Positions 55,099-64,000 of a stretch of 64,000 nt of DNA are shown piece by piece. The stretch comes from Sediminicola sp037203765 (GTDB taxonomy: Bacteria > Bacteroidota > Bacteroidia > Flavobacteriales > Flavobacteriaceae), in the NCBI RefSeq assembly GCF_037203765.1, contig NZ_JBBCAS010000003.1, forward strand, positions 248,001 through 312,000, in the 5' to 3' direction. A model generated the notes under the pieces. It was not told the origin of the DNA. It saw only the letters and a list, made by a program, of their open reading frames with translations, and ran no database searches. Numbering within the stretch: position 1 is the first letter of the stretch; every line of letters starts with the position of its first letter. Made by a program: the position numbers and the translations under genes.

Positions 55099-55180
55099 AA
55101 TCACTAGTTTTTTAATCATAATATAATCTTTATAACAGTCAATCTTAAAATACGCTGACCTTGCTGTTTATGATTTTAGC

Positions 55181-56608
55181 TTAGTTGGTGCCTATTGGAG
55201 GAGGTCCTGCCGGTACTATGGCCTCGTAGACCTCGCTTCCTTTTCGTTCCTTGTATTCCGCTTTTACCTTTTCAACCAATTTAGGGTTTTCGAACAGGTC
55301 TAACATGGTCATTCCCATGGCTTTGGCTGCGTGTGCCATGCCTTTATGACCAATGCTCATTCCAGCACAGGCAACGACTGCCCAGGAGTGCCAAGGGGTG
55401 TCTTTGGGAGCAACCGTTACTCCCAAATTAATGTTTGCTACATTCCAACTGACATCTCCTACATCCGTAGATCCACCACCAGGATTTTCAATGGTTTCTT
55501 CCAAAGGGGTAATATTGCTGTCCATACCTACTTGAGCTTTTCCCGTTGCCTCTTGGATTTTTTTGCCAAAGGCGGTCTCTTCATCTGTATAGGTAATTGG
55601 TCCCAAAAGTTCTAAATTCTTCTGCATGATCTCTCCTCCGGAGCGGTTTACCAAGGTTTCATATATACCTGAAATCAAGGATATCTTATAATCCACATTG
55701 GCCATAATAGCAGCACCTTCTGCCATTTTCTGAACCCTTTCATAAACTGGCATCATGCCACTTCGCTTACTATCACGTACTCGGACCCATATTCTGGAGT
55801 AATCTGGAACCACATTGACCACTTGCCCCCCGTCTTGAATGTGGTAATGGATACGTACGGTTGGCTTAATATGTTCTCTATAATAATTGATACCATTGGT
55901 ATACAATTCCAGGGCATCGGAGGCGCTTCGGCCGTTCCAAGGATCCATGGAGGCATGGGCTGCCTGCCCAAAAAATTCTACTTTAAAATCTACCAACGCC
56001 AAGGTACTTTGGACATCTGCCTTCGTATCCGCACTTGGGTGCCAACTAACGTTTACATCCACTCCATCCCAAATGCCTTCTCGGACCATCCAGATCTTAC
56101 CAAAGAACTTTTCTTCTGAGGGGGTACCCATAAATTTGACGGTCCCTTTTATTTTTCCTTGTTCCATCAATTCTTTTACGGCAATGGCCGAACCTAAACT
56201 GGCTGCACCAAAAAGGTTATGTCCACATCCATGTCCGGCAGCCCCTTCGTTCAAAGGGTCTTTGGTAGGCAGCGCCTTTTGCGATATTCCGGGAAGGGCA
56301 TCAAATTCTCCCAAAACACTAATAACGGGACTGCCGCTACCGTAGGTGGCAACAAATGCTGTGGGAATTCCTGCGACGCCACGCTCCACGGTAAAACCAT
56401 TTTTTTCGGCATAGTCCGCCAATATTTTTGAGGATTGTTTTTCCTCGAAGGCTGTTTCTGCCAATGCCCATATAGAGTCGCTAATCTTGATCAAGGACGC
56501 CTCATGTCGTTCCACGGAAGCAATGATAGCCTTCTTGTTAGTGTTCATTTTTTGGGCAAATACCGTGGTGGAGGCCAGCAGTATCATGAGAAGCATTGTT
56601 TTTTTCAT
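55181..56608 (-). CDS. Exported M20 amidohydrolase (AbgB-like)
   Basis: 475 aa from the ATG giving MKKTMLLMILLASTTVFAQ, a signal peptide; in-frame upstream ATG codons would lie in the preceding gap. M20 peptidase/amidohydrolase with metal ligands in GHGCGHNLFG, GTPSEEKFFG and WHPSAD, plus a dimerisation domain. It is close to p-aminobenzoyl-glutamate hydrolase subunit B. It likely cleaves N-acyl or dipeptide-like amides in the periplasm. Confidence 0.9.
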   Translation of the reverse strand: MKKTMLLMILLASTTVFAQKMNTNKKAIIASVERHEASLIKISDSIWALAETAFEEKQSSKILADYAEKNGFTVERGVAGIPTAFVATYGSGSPVISVLGEFDALPGISQKALPTKDPLNEGAAGHGCGHNLFGAASLGSAIAVKELMEQGKIKGTVKFMGTPSEEKFFGKIWMVREGIWDGVDVNVSWHPSADTKADVQSTLALVDFKVEFFGQAAHASMDPWNGRSASDALELYTNGINYYREHIKPTVRIHYHIQDGGQVVNVVPDYSRIWVRVRDSKRSGMMPVYERVQKMAEGAAIMANVDYKISLISGIYETLVNRSGGEIMQKNLELLGPITYTDEETAFGKKIQEATGKAQVGMDSNITPLEETIENPGGGSTDVGDVSWNVANINLGVTVAPKDTPWHSWAVVACAGMSIGHKGMAHAAKAMGMTMLDLFENPKLVEKVKAEYKERKGSEVYEAIVPAGPPPIGTN

Positions 56609-56621
56609 GTGTTTGGAATAT

Positions 56622-57041
56622 TTATGCATTATTTTTTTGATCAAAATGGTTATAAGAGGTTGTAATCAGTTCAGTGAGAATATCCATGTCAATATCTGAT
56701 AAATTTTTAATATAGAGGCAGGATTTTCCCGTTTTGTGCGGCCCCAATTTATCCATTAGTTCTTGGAACCCTCCAAAACCAGACATGATATAAAGTGTTA
56801 GATTTTGTTTCCTGGGAGAAAAGCCGGTAAGAAGTATATCGCCTTCCCTACCACTATCGTATTTGTAATGGTAGCTGCCAAAACCTACAATGCTGTCTCC
56901 CCACATTACAGCAGGTTCACCTGTAATCCCTTCCATTAGCTGGCGCATGGCGAAAGAGTCTTTCCTTCGCGTCTCATTCTCAATGGAATTTAAGAAATCG
57001 GTAACCGGGGCATTGGTAGGTGTTGTTTTATTTCCGGACAT
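56622..57041 (-). CDS. DUF1801 protein
   Basis: 139 aa from the ATG giving MSGNKTTPTNAPVTDFLNSI. DUF1801 fold with MWGDSIVGFGSYHYKY and LYIMSGFG. Small cytosolic protein related to YdhG/YdeI; function unknown. It ends 13 bp before the amidohydrolase start and may be co-transcribed with it. Confidence 0.87.
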   Translation of the reverse strand: MSGNKTTPTNAPVTDFLNSIENETRRKDSFAMRQLMEGITGEPAVMWGDSIVGFGSYHYKYDSGREGDILLTGFSPRKQNLTLYIMSGFGGFQELMDKLGPHKTGKSCLYIKNLSDIDMDILTELITTSYNHFDQKNNA

Positions 57042-57098
57042 CTTTTTAAGCTTTCCTAAAGATAACAATTATGAAAGAACGCCAAAAATAAAACAGCT

Positions 57099-58595
57099 CT
57101 ACTGTTTATGTTGATTATGGGGTTTTTGCTTGTCCCATACAGGTCTTCCCGGCAACGTATGCTTGTTTATAATTCTGGCACCTTCTATTTTTACTTGCCT
57201 GGAATTTTTAGACTTGTACAGGGTATCACTGGCATATATTCTTGCCTGATGTAGATCAACAATGGGATGTGGATAATCTATACCAAGAGCGAAGTTTAAA
57301 AACTGTTGTTCCATGCTGGGAATGTTCCATGGCTCGTGGACGTATTCCTTTGGAAGATTTACCAATTCTGGGACCCATTTTTTTATGAAACGACCTTCTG
57401 GGTCGTGCTCTATTCCGTTTTTAACGGGATTGTAAATCCTGATGGTGTTTATTCCTGTTTCCCCTGCCTGCATGTTGAGTTGTGGAAAATGTATGCCTGG
57501 TTCAAAATCCAAAAAGTGTTGTGCTAAATGTTCCGTACAATCTTGCCATGGCTGCCATAATAGATGGGTGAAGAACGATGCCAGGAGGGCCCGTAGCCTA
57601 AAATTGACAAATCCGGTCTGTACCAGACAGCGCATAGCGGCATCAACCATGGGCACTCCCGTACGACCTTCCCGCCATGCCTGTTGAAAATCTGGCCTTA
57701 TGGGTTTGACCAGCTGGTGGTACCCTGAATTTATACTTACAAATTCCATGCTTCCCTCCATTTCAAATTTTTGAATGAAGTGTGCCTGCCAACGAAGGCG
57801 GGAAAGAAATGAATTTAAGGTTCTTTTATCCTTGACGTCATTTTTATGGTTGGCCGCGAATTGACACACCTGTATCATGGATAGATTTCCCCAAGCCAAA
57901 TAAGGGGAGAGTCTACTACTGTGCTTTCTGGACGATAGGGGTTTGGAATAATGAAAATTGTATCCCGATATCCTTTGCTCAATAAAAGAGCGCAAATATT
58001 TGACACCTTGGGAGGTGCCTCCTTTTTGTAAATTGGGTTGATGGACCCATGAAAGATCTGGAGCACTAAAAATTGGTTTGAATGTGGTGTGGAGTTCTTC
58101 GGTCGAATAAAACCGTCCGGCTTCCATACTTGGGTTGATAGGATTTTGATTCATGAAGGACACCCAATCTTTCTGCCATTCCGACCTATTTTTACGACCT
58201 CGGAAAACTCCATTTTGGATACTTTCCTCCCAAGTAATATTATGGTTTCTGCACCATTGGGCAACTTGTTTGTCCCGCTGATAGGTGATGAGCATACCCG
58301 TTTCCTGATGTGAGAACAAATGGGTTATTTTTTCCACGTCCTGCAGTTTCTGCAATGCCTCGGGAATATCTTCGGAAATACAGAACACTTCGGTATGGTG
58401 TGCTGCCAGTTGCATGTTGATGTCTATGAGACTTTGCTTGATAAAGTTAAAATGTAATTCGCTATAATGCGGATCTTTTGTCCAAAAAGGCTCGAAGCTA
58501 TAGAGCAACAAAATTTTCTGCTTTGTCGCTATAGCTTTTGCCAAAGGCTCATGGTCCATGAGTCTTAAGTCCCTTTTAAACCAAACAATGACCAT
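57099..58595 (-). CDS. Cryptochrome/photolyase family protein
   Basis: 498 aa. N-terminal alpha/beta photolyase domain (VIVWFKRDLRLMDHEPL) and C-terminal FAD-binding helical domain (SSRLSPYLAWGNLS; QAGETGINTIRIYNP; GRFIKKWVPEL). It differs from the neighbouring classical photolyase at the FAD site (NMQAGETGIN in place of NWQWAAGSG), so it may be a cryptochrome or a photolyase with different lesion specificity. It is coupled by a one-base stop/start overlap to the upstream photolyase gene. Confidence 0.9.
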   Translation of the reverse strand: MVIVWFKRDLRLMDHEPLAKAIATKQKILLLYSFEPFWTKDPHYSELHFNFIKQSLIDINMQLAAHHTEVFCISEDIPEALQKLQDVEKITHLFSHQETGMLITYQRDKQVAQWCRNHNITWEESIQNGVFRGRKNRSEWQKDWVSFMNQNPINPSMEAGRFYSTEELHTTFKPIFSAPDLSWVHQPNLQKGGTSQGVKYLRSFIEQRISGYNFHYSKPLSSRKHSSRLSPYLAWGNLSMIQVCQFAANHKNDVKDKRTLNSFLSRLRWQAHFIQKFEMEGSMEFVSINSGYHQLVKPIRPDFQQAWREGRTGVPMVDAAMRCLVQTGFVNFRLRALLASFFTHLLWQPWQDCTEHLAQHFLDFEPGIHFPQLNMQAGETGINTIRIYNPVKNGIEHDPEGRFIKKWVPELVNLPKEYVHEPWNIPSMEQQFLNFALGIDYPHPIVDLHQARIYASDTLYKSKNSRQVKIEGARIINKHTLPGRPVWDKQKPHNQHKQ

Positions 58596-59905
58596 TATGC
58601 CAAAGCCTGCTTATAGGTACTTAAACAGCGTTCCCTTGCCTCTTTATGGTCTACCATTTTATCAGGATAAGAGCTTTTTTCCAATTCAGGTATCCATTTA
58701 TGAATGTATTGCTTTTGCTTGTCGAACTTATCAATCTGGGTCATGGGATTGAAAATCCTGAAGTAAGGAGCAGCGTCCACGCCGCTTCCCGCTGCCCATT
58801 GCCAGTTCCCCACATTACTGCTCATTTCATAATCCATAAGCTTTTCTGCAAAGTACGCCTCTCCCCAGCGCCAATCGATCAACAGGTGCTTGCACAAAAA
58901 GCTAGCCACCAACATTCTTACCCTATTGTGCATATAGCCCGTAGCATTGAGTTCCCGCATCCCAGCATCTACAAGGGCGTATCCTGTTTGTCCATTTTTC
59001 CATTTTTCAAACTCCTCTTCATTGTTTCTCCAAGGAATCCGGTCGTATTTAGATTTAAAGGCATCGGTAACCGTATGTGGAAAATGCCACAGGATCTGCA
59101 TAAAAAATTCTCGCCATACCAATTCGCTCCAGAAGACATCATTTTTTTCAGCCAAGGCCTTTTTCATCATTTTTCGGATCGATACCGTTCCAAATCGTAA
59201 ATGAGGTCCTAATCTGGAGGTGCCATTTTCCATTGCCGGGAAATTACGGGTATCCTCGTAGTTTTCTATAAGGGTTGGAGTTACATCGTAATCATGGACT
59301 TTGATGTCCGATGCTTTAAACCCAATATCGGATAAGGAAAGATTGGGAAGCCTACTATGTTGAATTAGGTTTTGAAGGTATTGGCTAGTGTAGTGAATTT
59401 TCAGATCTTCTTTCTCTGAAAAGGCTTCTTTCCATTTTTTTTTATAAGGGGTGTACACCACATAAGGATCTCCATCGTCTTTGACCACCTCGTTTTTTTC
59501 AAAAATCACCTGATCTTTAAAGGTATGAAATGGGATATTGATTGTTTCCAAAAGTTCTTCAATCCCAGAATCCCTCTTCAAAGCATATGGCTCATAATCC
59601 CTATTGGTATAAACTTCGGCAATTTCGTATTCTTCAAGAAGTTTTTTGAAGGTGTCCTTTGGTTTGCCCTTGAGAATGGCAATAGAGCTATTGTGTTGAT
59701 TTTGGAGCTCGGACCGCATCTGTTGCAACGTTTCATGTATAAAGTTTACTCTAGGGTCATCTTCAGGGAGTTTTTCCAGAATTTCACTGTCGAAAATGAA
59801 AATGGGCAGCACAGGGTATTCACCTTTCAACGCCGCTAAAAATCCCACGTTGTCATCGAGGCGTAAATCCCTTCTAAACCAAAAAATGGAAACCTTCTTA
59901 CTCAT
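58595..59905 (-). CDS. phrB: Deoxyribodipyrimidine photolyase
   Basis: 436 aa from the ATG giving MSKKVSIFWFRRDLRLDDN; a TTG two codons earlier is less likely. Class I CPD photolyase: antenna domain, FAD site RLGPHLRFGTVSIRK, and the substrate/FAD motif SSNVGNWQWAAGSGVDAAPY. It repairs UV-induced pyrimidine dimers with light. First of two adjacent photolyase-family genes. Confidence 0.95.
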   Translation of the reverse strand: MSKKVSIFWFRRDLRLDDNVGFLAALKGEYPVLPIFIFDSEILEKLPEDDPRVNFIHETLQQMRSELQNQHNSSIAILKGKPKDTFKKLLEEYEIAEVYTNRDYEPYALKRDSGIEELLETINIPFHTFKDQVIFEKNEVVKDDGDPYVVYTPYKKKWKEAFSEKEDLKIHYTSQYLQNLIQHSRLPNLSLSDIGFKASDIKVHDYDVTPTLIENYEDTRNFPAMENGTSRLGPHLRFGTVSIRKMMKKALAEKNDVFWSELVWREFFMQILWHFPHTVTDAFKSKYDRIPWRNNEEEFEKWKNGQTGYALVDAGMRELNATGYMHNRVRMLVASFLCKHLLIDWRWGEAYFAEKLMDYEMSSNVGNWQWAAGSGVDAAPYFRIFNPMTQIDKFDKQKQYIHKWIPELEKSSYPDKMVDHKEARERCLSTYKQALA

Positions 59906-59920
59906 GTACAATGTTACTTT

Positions 59921-60613
59921 TTAATTGATATTCAAGGTAGATAGACCTCCATCTACACCAATAATCTGTCCGGTCATCCAGCTACTATCATCGCTCAATA
60001 AAAATACGGCTATATTCGCAATATCTTCGGGTGTCCCCACTCTTTTTAAAGGGTGCCTGTCGGCCATGGCCTCTCTCTTTTTCTCGTTGTTCAAAAGTCT
60101 TGTGGCCAACGGAGTATCTACAAGGGAAGGAGCTACTACGTTTACCCTTAATTTTGGAGCATATTCAGCAGCGAGCGACTTAGCAAATCCTTCAATGGCA
60201 CCTTTAGAGGCAGAAACACTGGTGTGGAATGGCATACCACTGGTAACTGCGACCGTACTAAAGAAAACCATGCTGGCATTATCGGCCATTTTTGGCATAA
60301 TGGTTTTTAAGACCCTTACAAGACTAAAAAAGTTCAACTGCATATCTTGTTCAAAGGTATCCAGTCCCATCATCTTGAACGGTTTTAAGTTGATACTACC
60401 CGGGCAAAATACAAATCCATGGATTTCTTCCGGTAATTGATCAGTGCCTATCTCGTCTTTGGTAGCATCAAATAAAATATGTTCTACATCAAGGTTGTCC
60501 AAGCCTTCATTGGTTCTTGAAGCAATAAATAAATTGTGATCTGAAGCTATTTGTGAAACAATAGCATGTCCTATTCCATGTGTTCCTCCAATTAATACAA
60601 TGTTCTTTTTCAT
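59921..60613 (-). CDS. SDR-family protein lacking the catalytic Tyr
   Basis: 230 aa Rossmann-fold short-chain dehydrogenase. The cofactor loop GGTHGIG (residues 9-15) and C-terminal GQIIGVDGG are normal, and a catalytic Ser is present near residue 119. The YxxxK motif reads VSASK, with Val133 in place of Tyr and Lys137 kept. Without Tyr the usual oxidoreductase mechanism is doubtful. It is 15 bp upstream of phrB, so it is probably co-expressed with the photolyase genes. Confidence 0.88.
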   Translation of the reverse strand: MKKNIVLIGGTHGIGHAIVSQIASDHNLFIASRTNEGLDNLDVEHILFDATKDEIGTDQLPEEIHGFVFCPGSINLKPFKMMGLDTFEQDMQLNFFSLVRVLKTIMPKMADNASMVFFSTVAVTSGMPFHTSVSASKGAIEGFAKSLAAEYAPKLRVNVVAPSLVDTPLATRLLNNEKKREAMADRHPLKRVGTPEDIANIAVFLLSDDSSWMTGQIIGVDGGLSTLNIN

Positions 60614-60648
60614 ATGTTCTGTTTCTTATTTATAATATATCCGTTTTG

Positions 60649-61146
60649 TTAAAAGGAATCAAAAATTAATTCATTGGGCATATTCTCCATGGATCCAAAT
60701 AAACTGGTCAATTTTTGCTCTCTGAATTTAAAAATTTGCTTGAGTTGATTTTTTACTAGTAAGGGATGGGCCATCTGTCCCAATATCCCCAAGGGTATCT
60801 TATAATCGATGATATCTTCCATGATCACGCCACCTTCAATAGGGTTGATAAAGTGCTTGTGGTGCCATAGGGCATAGGGTCCAAATAATTGTACATCCAC
60901 AAAGTAATGCCCGTGGTCCACGTGGGTGATTTCTGAGACCCATTTGGTAGTAAATCCAGGAAATGGGGAAACCTTATATTGTATGATCTGACCAGGGAAC
61001 ATGGGCTTATCGGCCCCTGATAGAATATGAAAGCCCATATGCTCTGGGGTGATTTCCTTGAGGTTCTTAGGCTGGGATAAAAACTCCCACGCTTCTTTTT
61101 GAGTAATGGGCAATGCTTGTTTGGAACGCAGTTGGTACAATTTCAT
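60649..61146 (-). CDS. SRPBCC-family protein
   Basis: 165 aa. Helix-grip ligand-binding fold (ITQKEAWEFLSQPKNLKEITP; FVDVQLFGPYALWHHKHFI), close to proteins loosely labelled cell-division inhibitor or polyketide cyclase. First gene of the SDR-photolyase run on this strand. Ligand unknown. Confidence 0.85.
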   Translation of the reverse strand: MKLYQLRSKQALPITQKEAWEFLSQPKNLKEITPEHMGFHILSGADKPMFPGQIIQYKVSPFPGFTTKWVSEITHVDHGHYFVDVQLFGPYALWHHKHFINPIEGGVIMEDIIDYKIPLGILGQMAHPLLVKNQLKQIFKFREQKLTSLFGSMENMPNELIFDSF

Positions 61147-61310
61147 GGCTTAGGTTTGTCCAAAGATAAGTGTATTTATGTTTAAATTATAATTATAAAA
61201 GTTAAACAAAATTAAAATATCAAGAATTTTGAAAGCATCATATTGAGGAATGGGTTTTATGTCATCGGGATATTGAACACAGATAGCCGAATTTATTTAT
61301 TCGTTGGTTC

Positions 61311-61318
61311 TAAATTTG
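61311..61318 (+). promoter_or_regulatory. -7 promoter box for secreted protein gene
   Basis: TAAATTTG matches the -7 consensus and lies 24 bp before the ATG at 61343. No TTG is at the right distance upstream. Confidence 0.3.
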
Positions 61319-61342
61319 TAAATTTCCCCAAGCGTTATAATC

Positions 61343-62470
61343 ATGAAAGCAGTTGGTTTTGTTTATTTCTTTTTTTTAGTTGTTGCCATCAGCCAGGCGC
61401 AGGACAATGTGAGGGAATTGGGTATGATGCCCCAAGCTGTTTTTGAGACTTCGGGGTTAATCTACCACAACAATAAACTAATCACCCACAATGATTCTGG
61501 CAATACCGCCCAACTTTTTGAATTGGATACCCTTACCTTGGAAATAACGCGTATCATCAATATTGACAATGCAATCAATGTAGACTGGGAGGACATCACG
61601 CAGGATGACACCTATATCTACATTGGGGATATAGGTAACAACAATGGCAGTAGGCAGGATTTATCCATATATAGGATATTGAAAAGGGATTATGACCGGT
61701 CCGATATTGTGATGGCCGAAAAGATAGAATATGCCTATACTGACCAGACCAACTTTGATTCAAGTCCCAATAGCGATTGGGATGCCGAGGCTCTTTTTGT
61801 TTTGGGGGAGGAGCTGGTGGTTCTGACCAAACAATGGCAAAAAAATGGGACTGCAGCCTATTCCATTCCCAAAATCCCTGGGACCTATAAGGCATTAAAG
61901 ATTGGGGATTATCCTGTAAATGGTTTGGTTACCGGTGCCAGTTTTAATCCAGATACCGAAGTCCTTTACCTCATTGGGTATTCAAAATTCTTACTTCCTT
62001 TTACCGTCCGGGCAGACAACTTGGGTTCGGAGAATTTGTTTTCCGGTTCTGTGGTGAAAAAGGAGTTGAACTTAGGTTTTTTACAAGTGGAAGGGATTAC
62101 CTATAGGGATGAAAACCACTATTATTTTTCTTCCGAAAGGTTTACCAGCAATAGTCCTATGATTACTTCGGAATCCCGGCTCTTTTCCTTTGATACATCC
62201 GATAACGTTATTGTAGAACCAGCCCCTGTAGAAGATAAACATGGCCTACGCATATATAAAAGATTTGGCTCCAATGAACTGGAATACGATATTAATAGCG
62301 AAATTTTGGGGAGGGCCATTTTTGATGGTAATGGGAGGAGAGTAAAATATATTTTGGGAAAGGATATTAGGGAAAATACCGTCAACCTGGCCACCCTGAG
62401 TTCAGCCATCTATTATCTTACCTTTTATACGGACAAGGGGATCGTTTCGGCACCCTTTTGGATGAATTGA
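61343..62470 (+). CDS. Secreted protein with T9SS type A-like C-terminal domain
   Basis: 375 aa. A signal peptide ends near SQAQ. The central part (residues ~25-290) has repeated beta-strand pattern like a propeller (HNDSGNTAQLFELDT; DWEDITQDDTYIYIGD), recalling esterase-like or SdiA-regulated phytase-type propellers. The last 75 residues (ILGRAIFDGNGRRVKYI; LSSAIYYLTFYTDKG) resemble a T9SS sorting domain. It is likely exported by the type IX system. Substrate unknown. Confidence 0.78.
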   Translation: MKAVGFVYFFFLVVAISQAQDNVRELGMMPQAVFETSGLIYHNNKLITHNDSGNTAQLFELDTLTLEITRIINIDNAINVDWEDITQDDTYIYIGDIGNNNGSRQDLSIYRILKRDYDRSDIVMAEKIEYAYTDQTNFDSSPNSDWDAEALFVLGEELVVLTKQWQKNGTAAYSIPKIPGTYKALKIGDYPVNGLVTGASFNPDTEVLYLIGYSKFLLPFTVRADNLGSENLFSGSVVKKELNLGFLQVEGITYRDENHYYFSSERFTSNSPMITSESRLFSFDTSDNVIVEPAPVEDKHGLRIYKRFGSNELEYDINSEILGRAIFDGNGRRVKYILGKDIRENTVNLATLSSAIYYLTFYTDKGIVSAPFWMN

Positions 62471-62562
62471 AAAGAAAGCACCACACTATTATTTAAGAAA
62501 CCCTTAACAAATCTACCCTTGTATTATAAGTAGTTTTGAGGAAACGTATAAATCGTAATCAA

Positions 62563-63408
62563 ATGAAAAAAATAGTACTAGTATTATTAGCTGTTGTTGC
62601 CACATATTCAGTACAGGCGCAAATTGAGACTCCAGCTCCAAGTCCTGCTGCAAAAGTATGGCAGACTGTGGGATTAACAGAGGTAACCTTGGAATATTCC
62701 AGACCATCCATGAGAGGAAGAACCGTCTTTGGAGATTTGGTTCCTTTTGACATGCTATGGCGTACTGGTGCCAATGCAAGGACAAAAATCACTTTTAGTG
62801 ACGATGTAATGGTAGACGGACAGACCCTTAAGGCTGGTTCTTATGCCATATTCACTAAGCCCGGTGCAACTTCTTGGGAGGTATTTTTCTACACAGATAC
62901 TCAAGGAGGAGGAACTCCAGCAACTTGGGATGAGTCCAAAGTAGCTGCAAAGACTACAGTAGAAGTATATAACATGGAAATGCCCATTGAAACATTTACC
63001 ATGACTTTCGATGATTTGACGAGCAATTCTGCTGTTTTGGGAATACTTTGGGAAAAGGTTTATGTAGGTGTTAAGTTTGAAGTTCCTACCGATGCCATGG
63101 TGATGAAGGATATAGAAAAAACAATGGCTGGTCCAGATGCTGGAGATTATTATGCCGCTGCTGTATATTTCTATAGTGAAGGAAAAGACATCGCAAAAGC
63201 AAAAGCTTGGATGGATAAGGCAATGGCCATGACCGCCAAACCGGCATTCTGGCAATTGAGACAACAATCATTGATCTTGGCCAAATCTGGGGACAAGAAA
63301 GGTGCTATTGAAGCCGCCAAAAAGTCTTTGGCCGGTGCAGAAGCTGCGGGGAATGCAGATTATATTAAAATGAACAAAGATTCCCTAAAAGAGTGGGGTG
63401 CAAAATAA
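62563..63408 (+). CDS. DUF2911 exported protein
   Basis: 281 aa from the ATG giving MKKIVLVLLAVVATYSVQAQ, a signal peptide. DUF2911 region: VTLEYSRPSMRGRTVFG, MLWRTGANARTKITFSDDV and LKAGSYAIFT. The C-terminal 80 residues are helical and repeat-like (TPR-like). Frequent in Bacteroidota; function unknown. A TAGTTTTG box at 62531-62538 may be its -7 promoter element. Confidence 0.9.
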   Translation: MKKIVLVLLAVVATYSVQAQIETPAPSPAAKVWQTVGLTEVTLEYSRPSMRGRTVFGDLVPFDMLWRTGANARTKITFSDDVMVDGQTLKAGSYAIFTKPGATSWEVFFYTDTQGGGTPATWDESKVAAKTTVEVYNMEMPIETFTMTFDDLTSNSAVLGILWEKVYVGVKFEVPTDAMVMKDIEKTMAGPDAGDYYAAAVYFYSEGKDIAKAKAWMDKAMAMTAKPAFWQLRQQSLILAKSGDKKGAIEAAKKSLAGAEAAGNADYIKMNKDSLKEWGAK

Positions 63409-63429
63409 ATGGAACCCCTAAAAAATACC

Positions 63430-63464
63430 AAAAAGCCCAACTGTACTGCAGTTGGGTTTTTTTT
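63430..63464. terminator. Terminator after DUF2911 gene
   Basis: CCCAACTG (63436-63443) pairs with CAGTTGGG (63449-63456) around a 5-nt loop, with A-run before and eight T after. It could also terminate minus-strand galK. Confidence 0.88.
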
Positions 63465-63555
63465 ATGTACCAAATAAAGAATATGGATTCCTTAAATAGG
63501 AGGTAACAGTTGGGTGGCATTTTGTCTGGATTACCTTTTTGATCCAATGAACATT

Positions 63556-64000
63556 TTATGTGGAAAGCAATTCTAAACTATTCCCTATCTGGACAGGGTA
63601 ATGGATAGCGGTTATACCTGTTTTGGCCTTATAGGCTGTAATAATTTCCTTTATGGCCTTCGCTGCAAGTTCCTTTTTGATCAGATTGATGGTACAACCG
63701 CCAAAACCGCCTCCCATCATTCTAGATCCGATTACGCCCAACTGTTGTACGGCAATATTCACCAAGAAATCCAATTCTTTTGTACTAACGTCATAGTCTG
63801 TGGATAGCGATGAGTGGCCTTCCCATAGGAGGGTTCCCACACCTATTGCATCTCCTTCCTTCAGGGCTTTGGCCATTTTTAGGACACGATCATTTTCTTG
63901 GATAACATGAAAGGCCCTCCTGTAATCTATCTTCGAGATAGTACCTTCTATGCTCTTCAGATCCTCTAAGGAAGCGGCCCTTAATGATGTTATGTTCTTG
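63556..64000 (-). CDS. galK: Galactokinase, C-terminal part (5' end outside window)
   Basis: The frame is open to the right edge; 147 residues are visible, starting KNITSLRAASLEDLKS. GHMP-kinase C-terminal motifs are clear: GVGTLLWEGHSSLSTDYDVS and SRMMGGGFGGCTINL. It phosphorylates galactose in the Leloir pathway. The N-terminal substrate-binding signature and any galT neighbour are outside the window. Confidence 0.93.
   Translation of the reverse strand, partial: KNITSLRAASLEDLKSIEGTISKIDYRRAFHVIQENDRVLKMAKALKEGDAIGVGTLLWEGHSSLSTDYDVSTKELDFLVNIAVQQLGVIGSRMMGGGFGGCTINLIKKELAAKAIKEIITAYKAKTGITAIHYPVQIGNSLELLST

Noticed and set aside
1..64000. CRISPR arrays, IS elements, rRNA, prophage genes
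   Set aside because: I found no spaced repeat arrays, transposase or integrase motifs, rRNA-like sequence or phage structural genes anywhere in the window.

Overview
The window is about 64 kb of chromosome from a marine-type flavobacterium (Bacteroidota, Flavobacteriia). The evidence is gliding genes gldF/gldG, a secreted protein ending in a T9SS-like sorting domain, lipoprotein boxes, many families that are mostly Bacteroidota-specific (DUF4159, DUF4290, DUF2911), several promoter matches to the Bacteroidota consensus (TTG about 19 bp before TAnnTTTG), frequent TTG/GTG starts, and moderately AT-rich DNA. No phage, IS transposase, CRISPR array or rRNA is visible. Both edges cut genes: a multi-PAS histidine kinase on the left and galactokinase on the right.

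Layout. 1-2 kb: sensor kinase. 2.5-5.5 kb: a TldD/PmbA protease pair with a terminator. 5.6-13.4 kb: a tight operon of DUF4159, MoxR ATPase, DUF58, BatA-like, DUF4175-like and one more membrane protein, convergent with mnmE. 15-26 kb: housekeeping genes (dnaN, gldG-gldF, SAM hydrolase, phoH, purC, a DnaQ-like exonuclease overlapping a cNMP/CBS/nucleotidyltransferase regulator, a fasciclin lipoprotein). 26-34.2 kb: AI-2E-type transporter, then a catabolic locus: DUF1338 oxygenase, divergent LysR, and a 1022-aa fusion of small-molecule kinase, M23 peptidase-like domain and PLP phospho-lyase, followed by a ceramidase-like protein. Behind the ceramidase-like gene lies a decayed second copy of the lyase 3' end. 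34.7-43 kb: conserved unknowns, katG, a small lipoprotein, and an APC permease with a regulatory tail. The permease is bracketed by a complete tRNA-Met and a decayed partial copy of the same tRNA. 43-52 kb: START-like protein, class IV aminotransferase, YqgE, HU, fmt, recQ, DUF493, DUF4290 and murA (Asp in place of the catalytic Cys). 51-57 kb: pirin, VOC, GNAT, M20 amidohydrolase, DUF1801. 57-61 kb: a light-linked cluster of two photolyase/cryptochrome genes, an SDR and an SRPBCC protein. 61-64 kb: T9SS-type secreted protein, DUF2911 protein, galK.

The most interesting system is the 27.9-34.6 kb catabolic locus. The kinase plus phospho-lyase could convert 5-hydroxylysine, or ethanolamine, through a phosphorylated intermediate. 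The neighbouring DUF1338 enzyme acts on 2-oxoadipate in lysine breakdown, which favours a hydroxylysine route. Second is the tRNA-Met flanked permease segment, which looks like an old integration. All functional statements are inferred from sequence read by eye; no database search was run.
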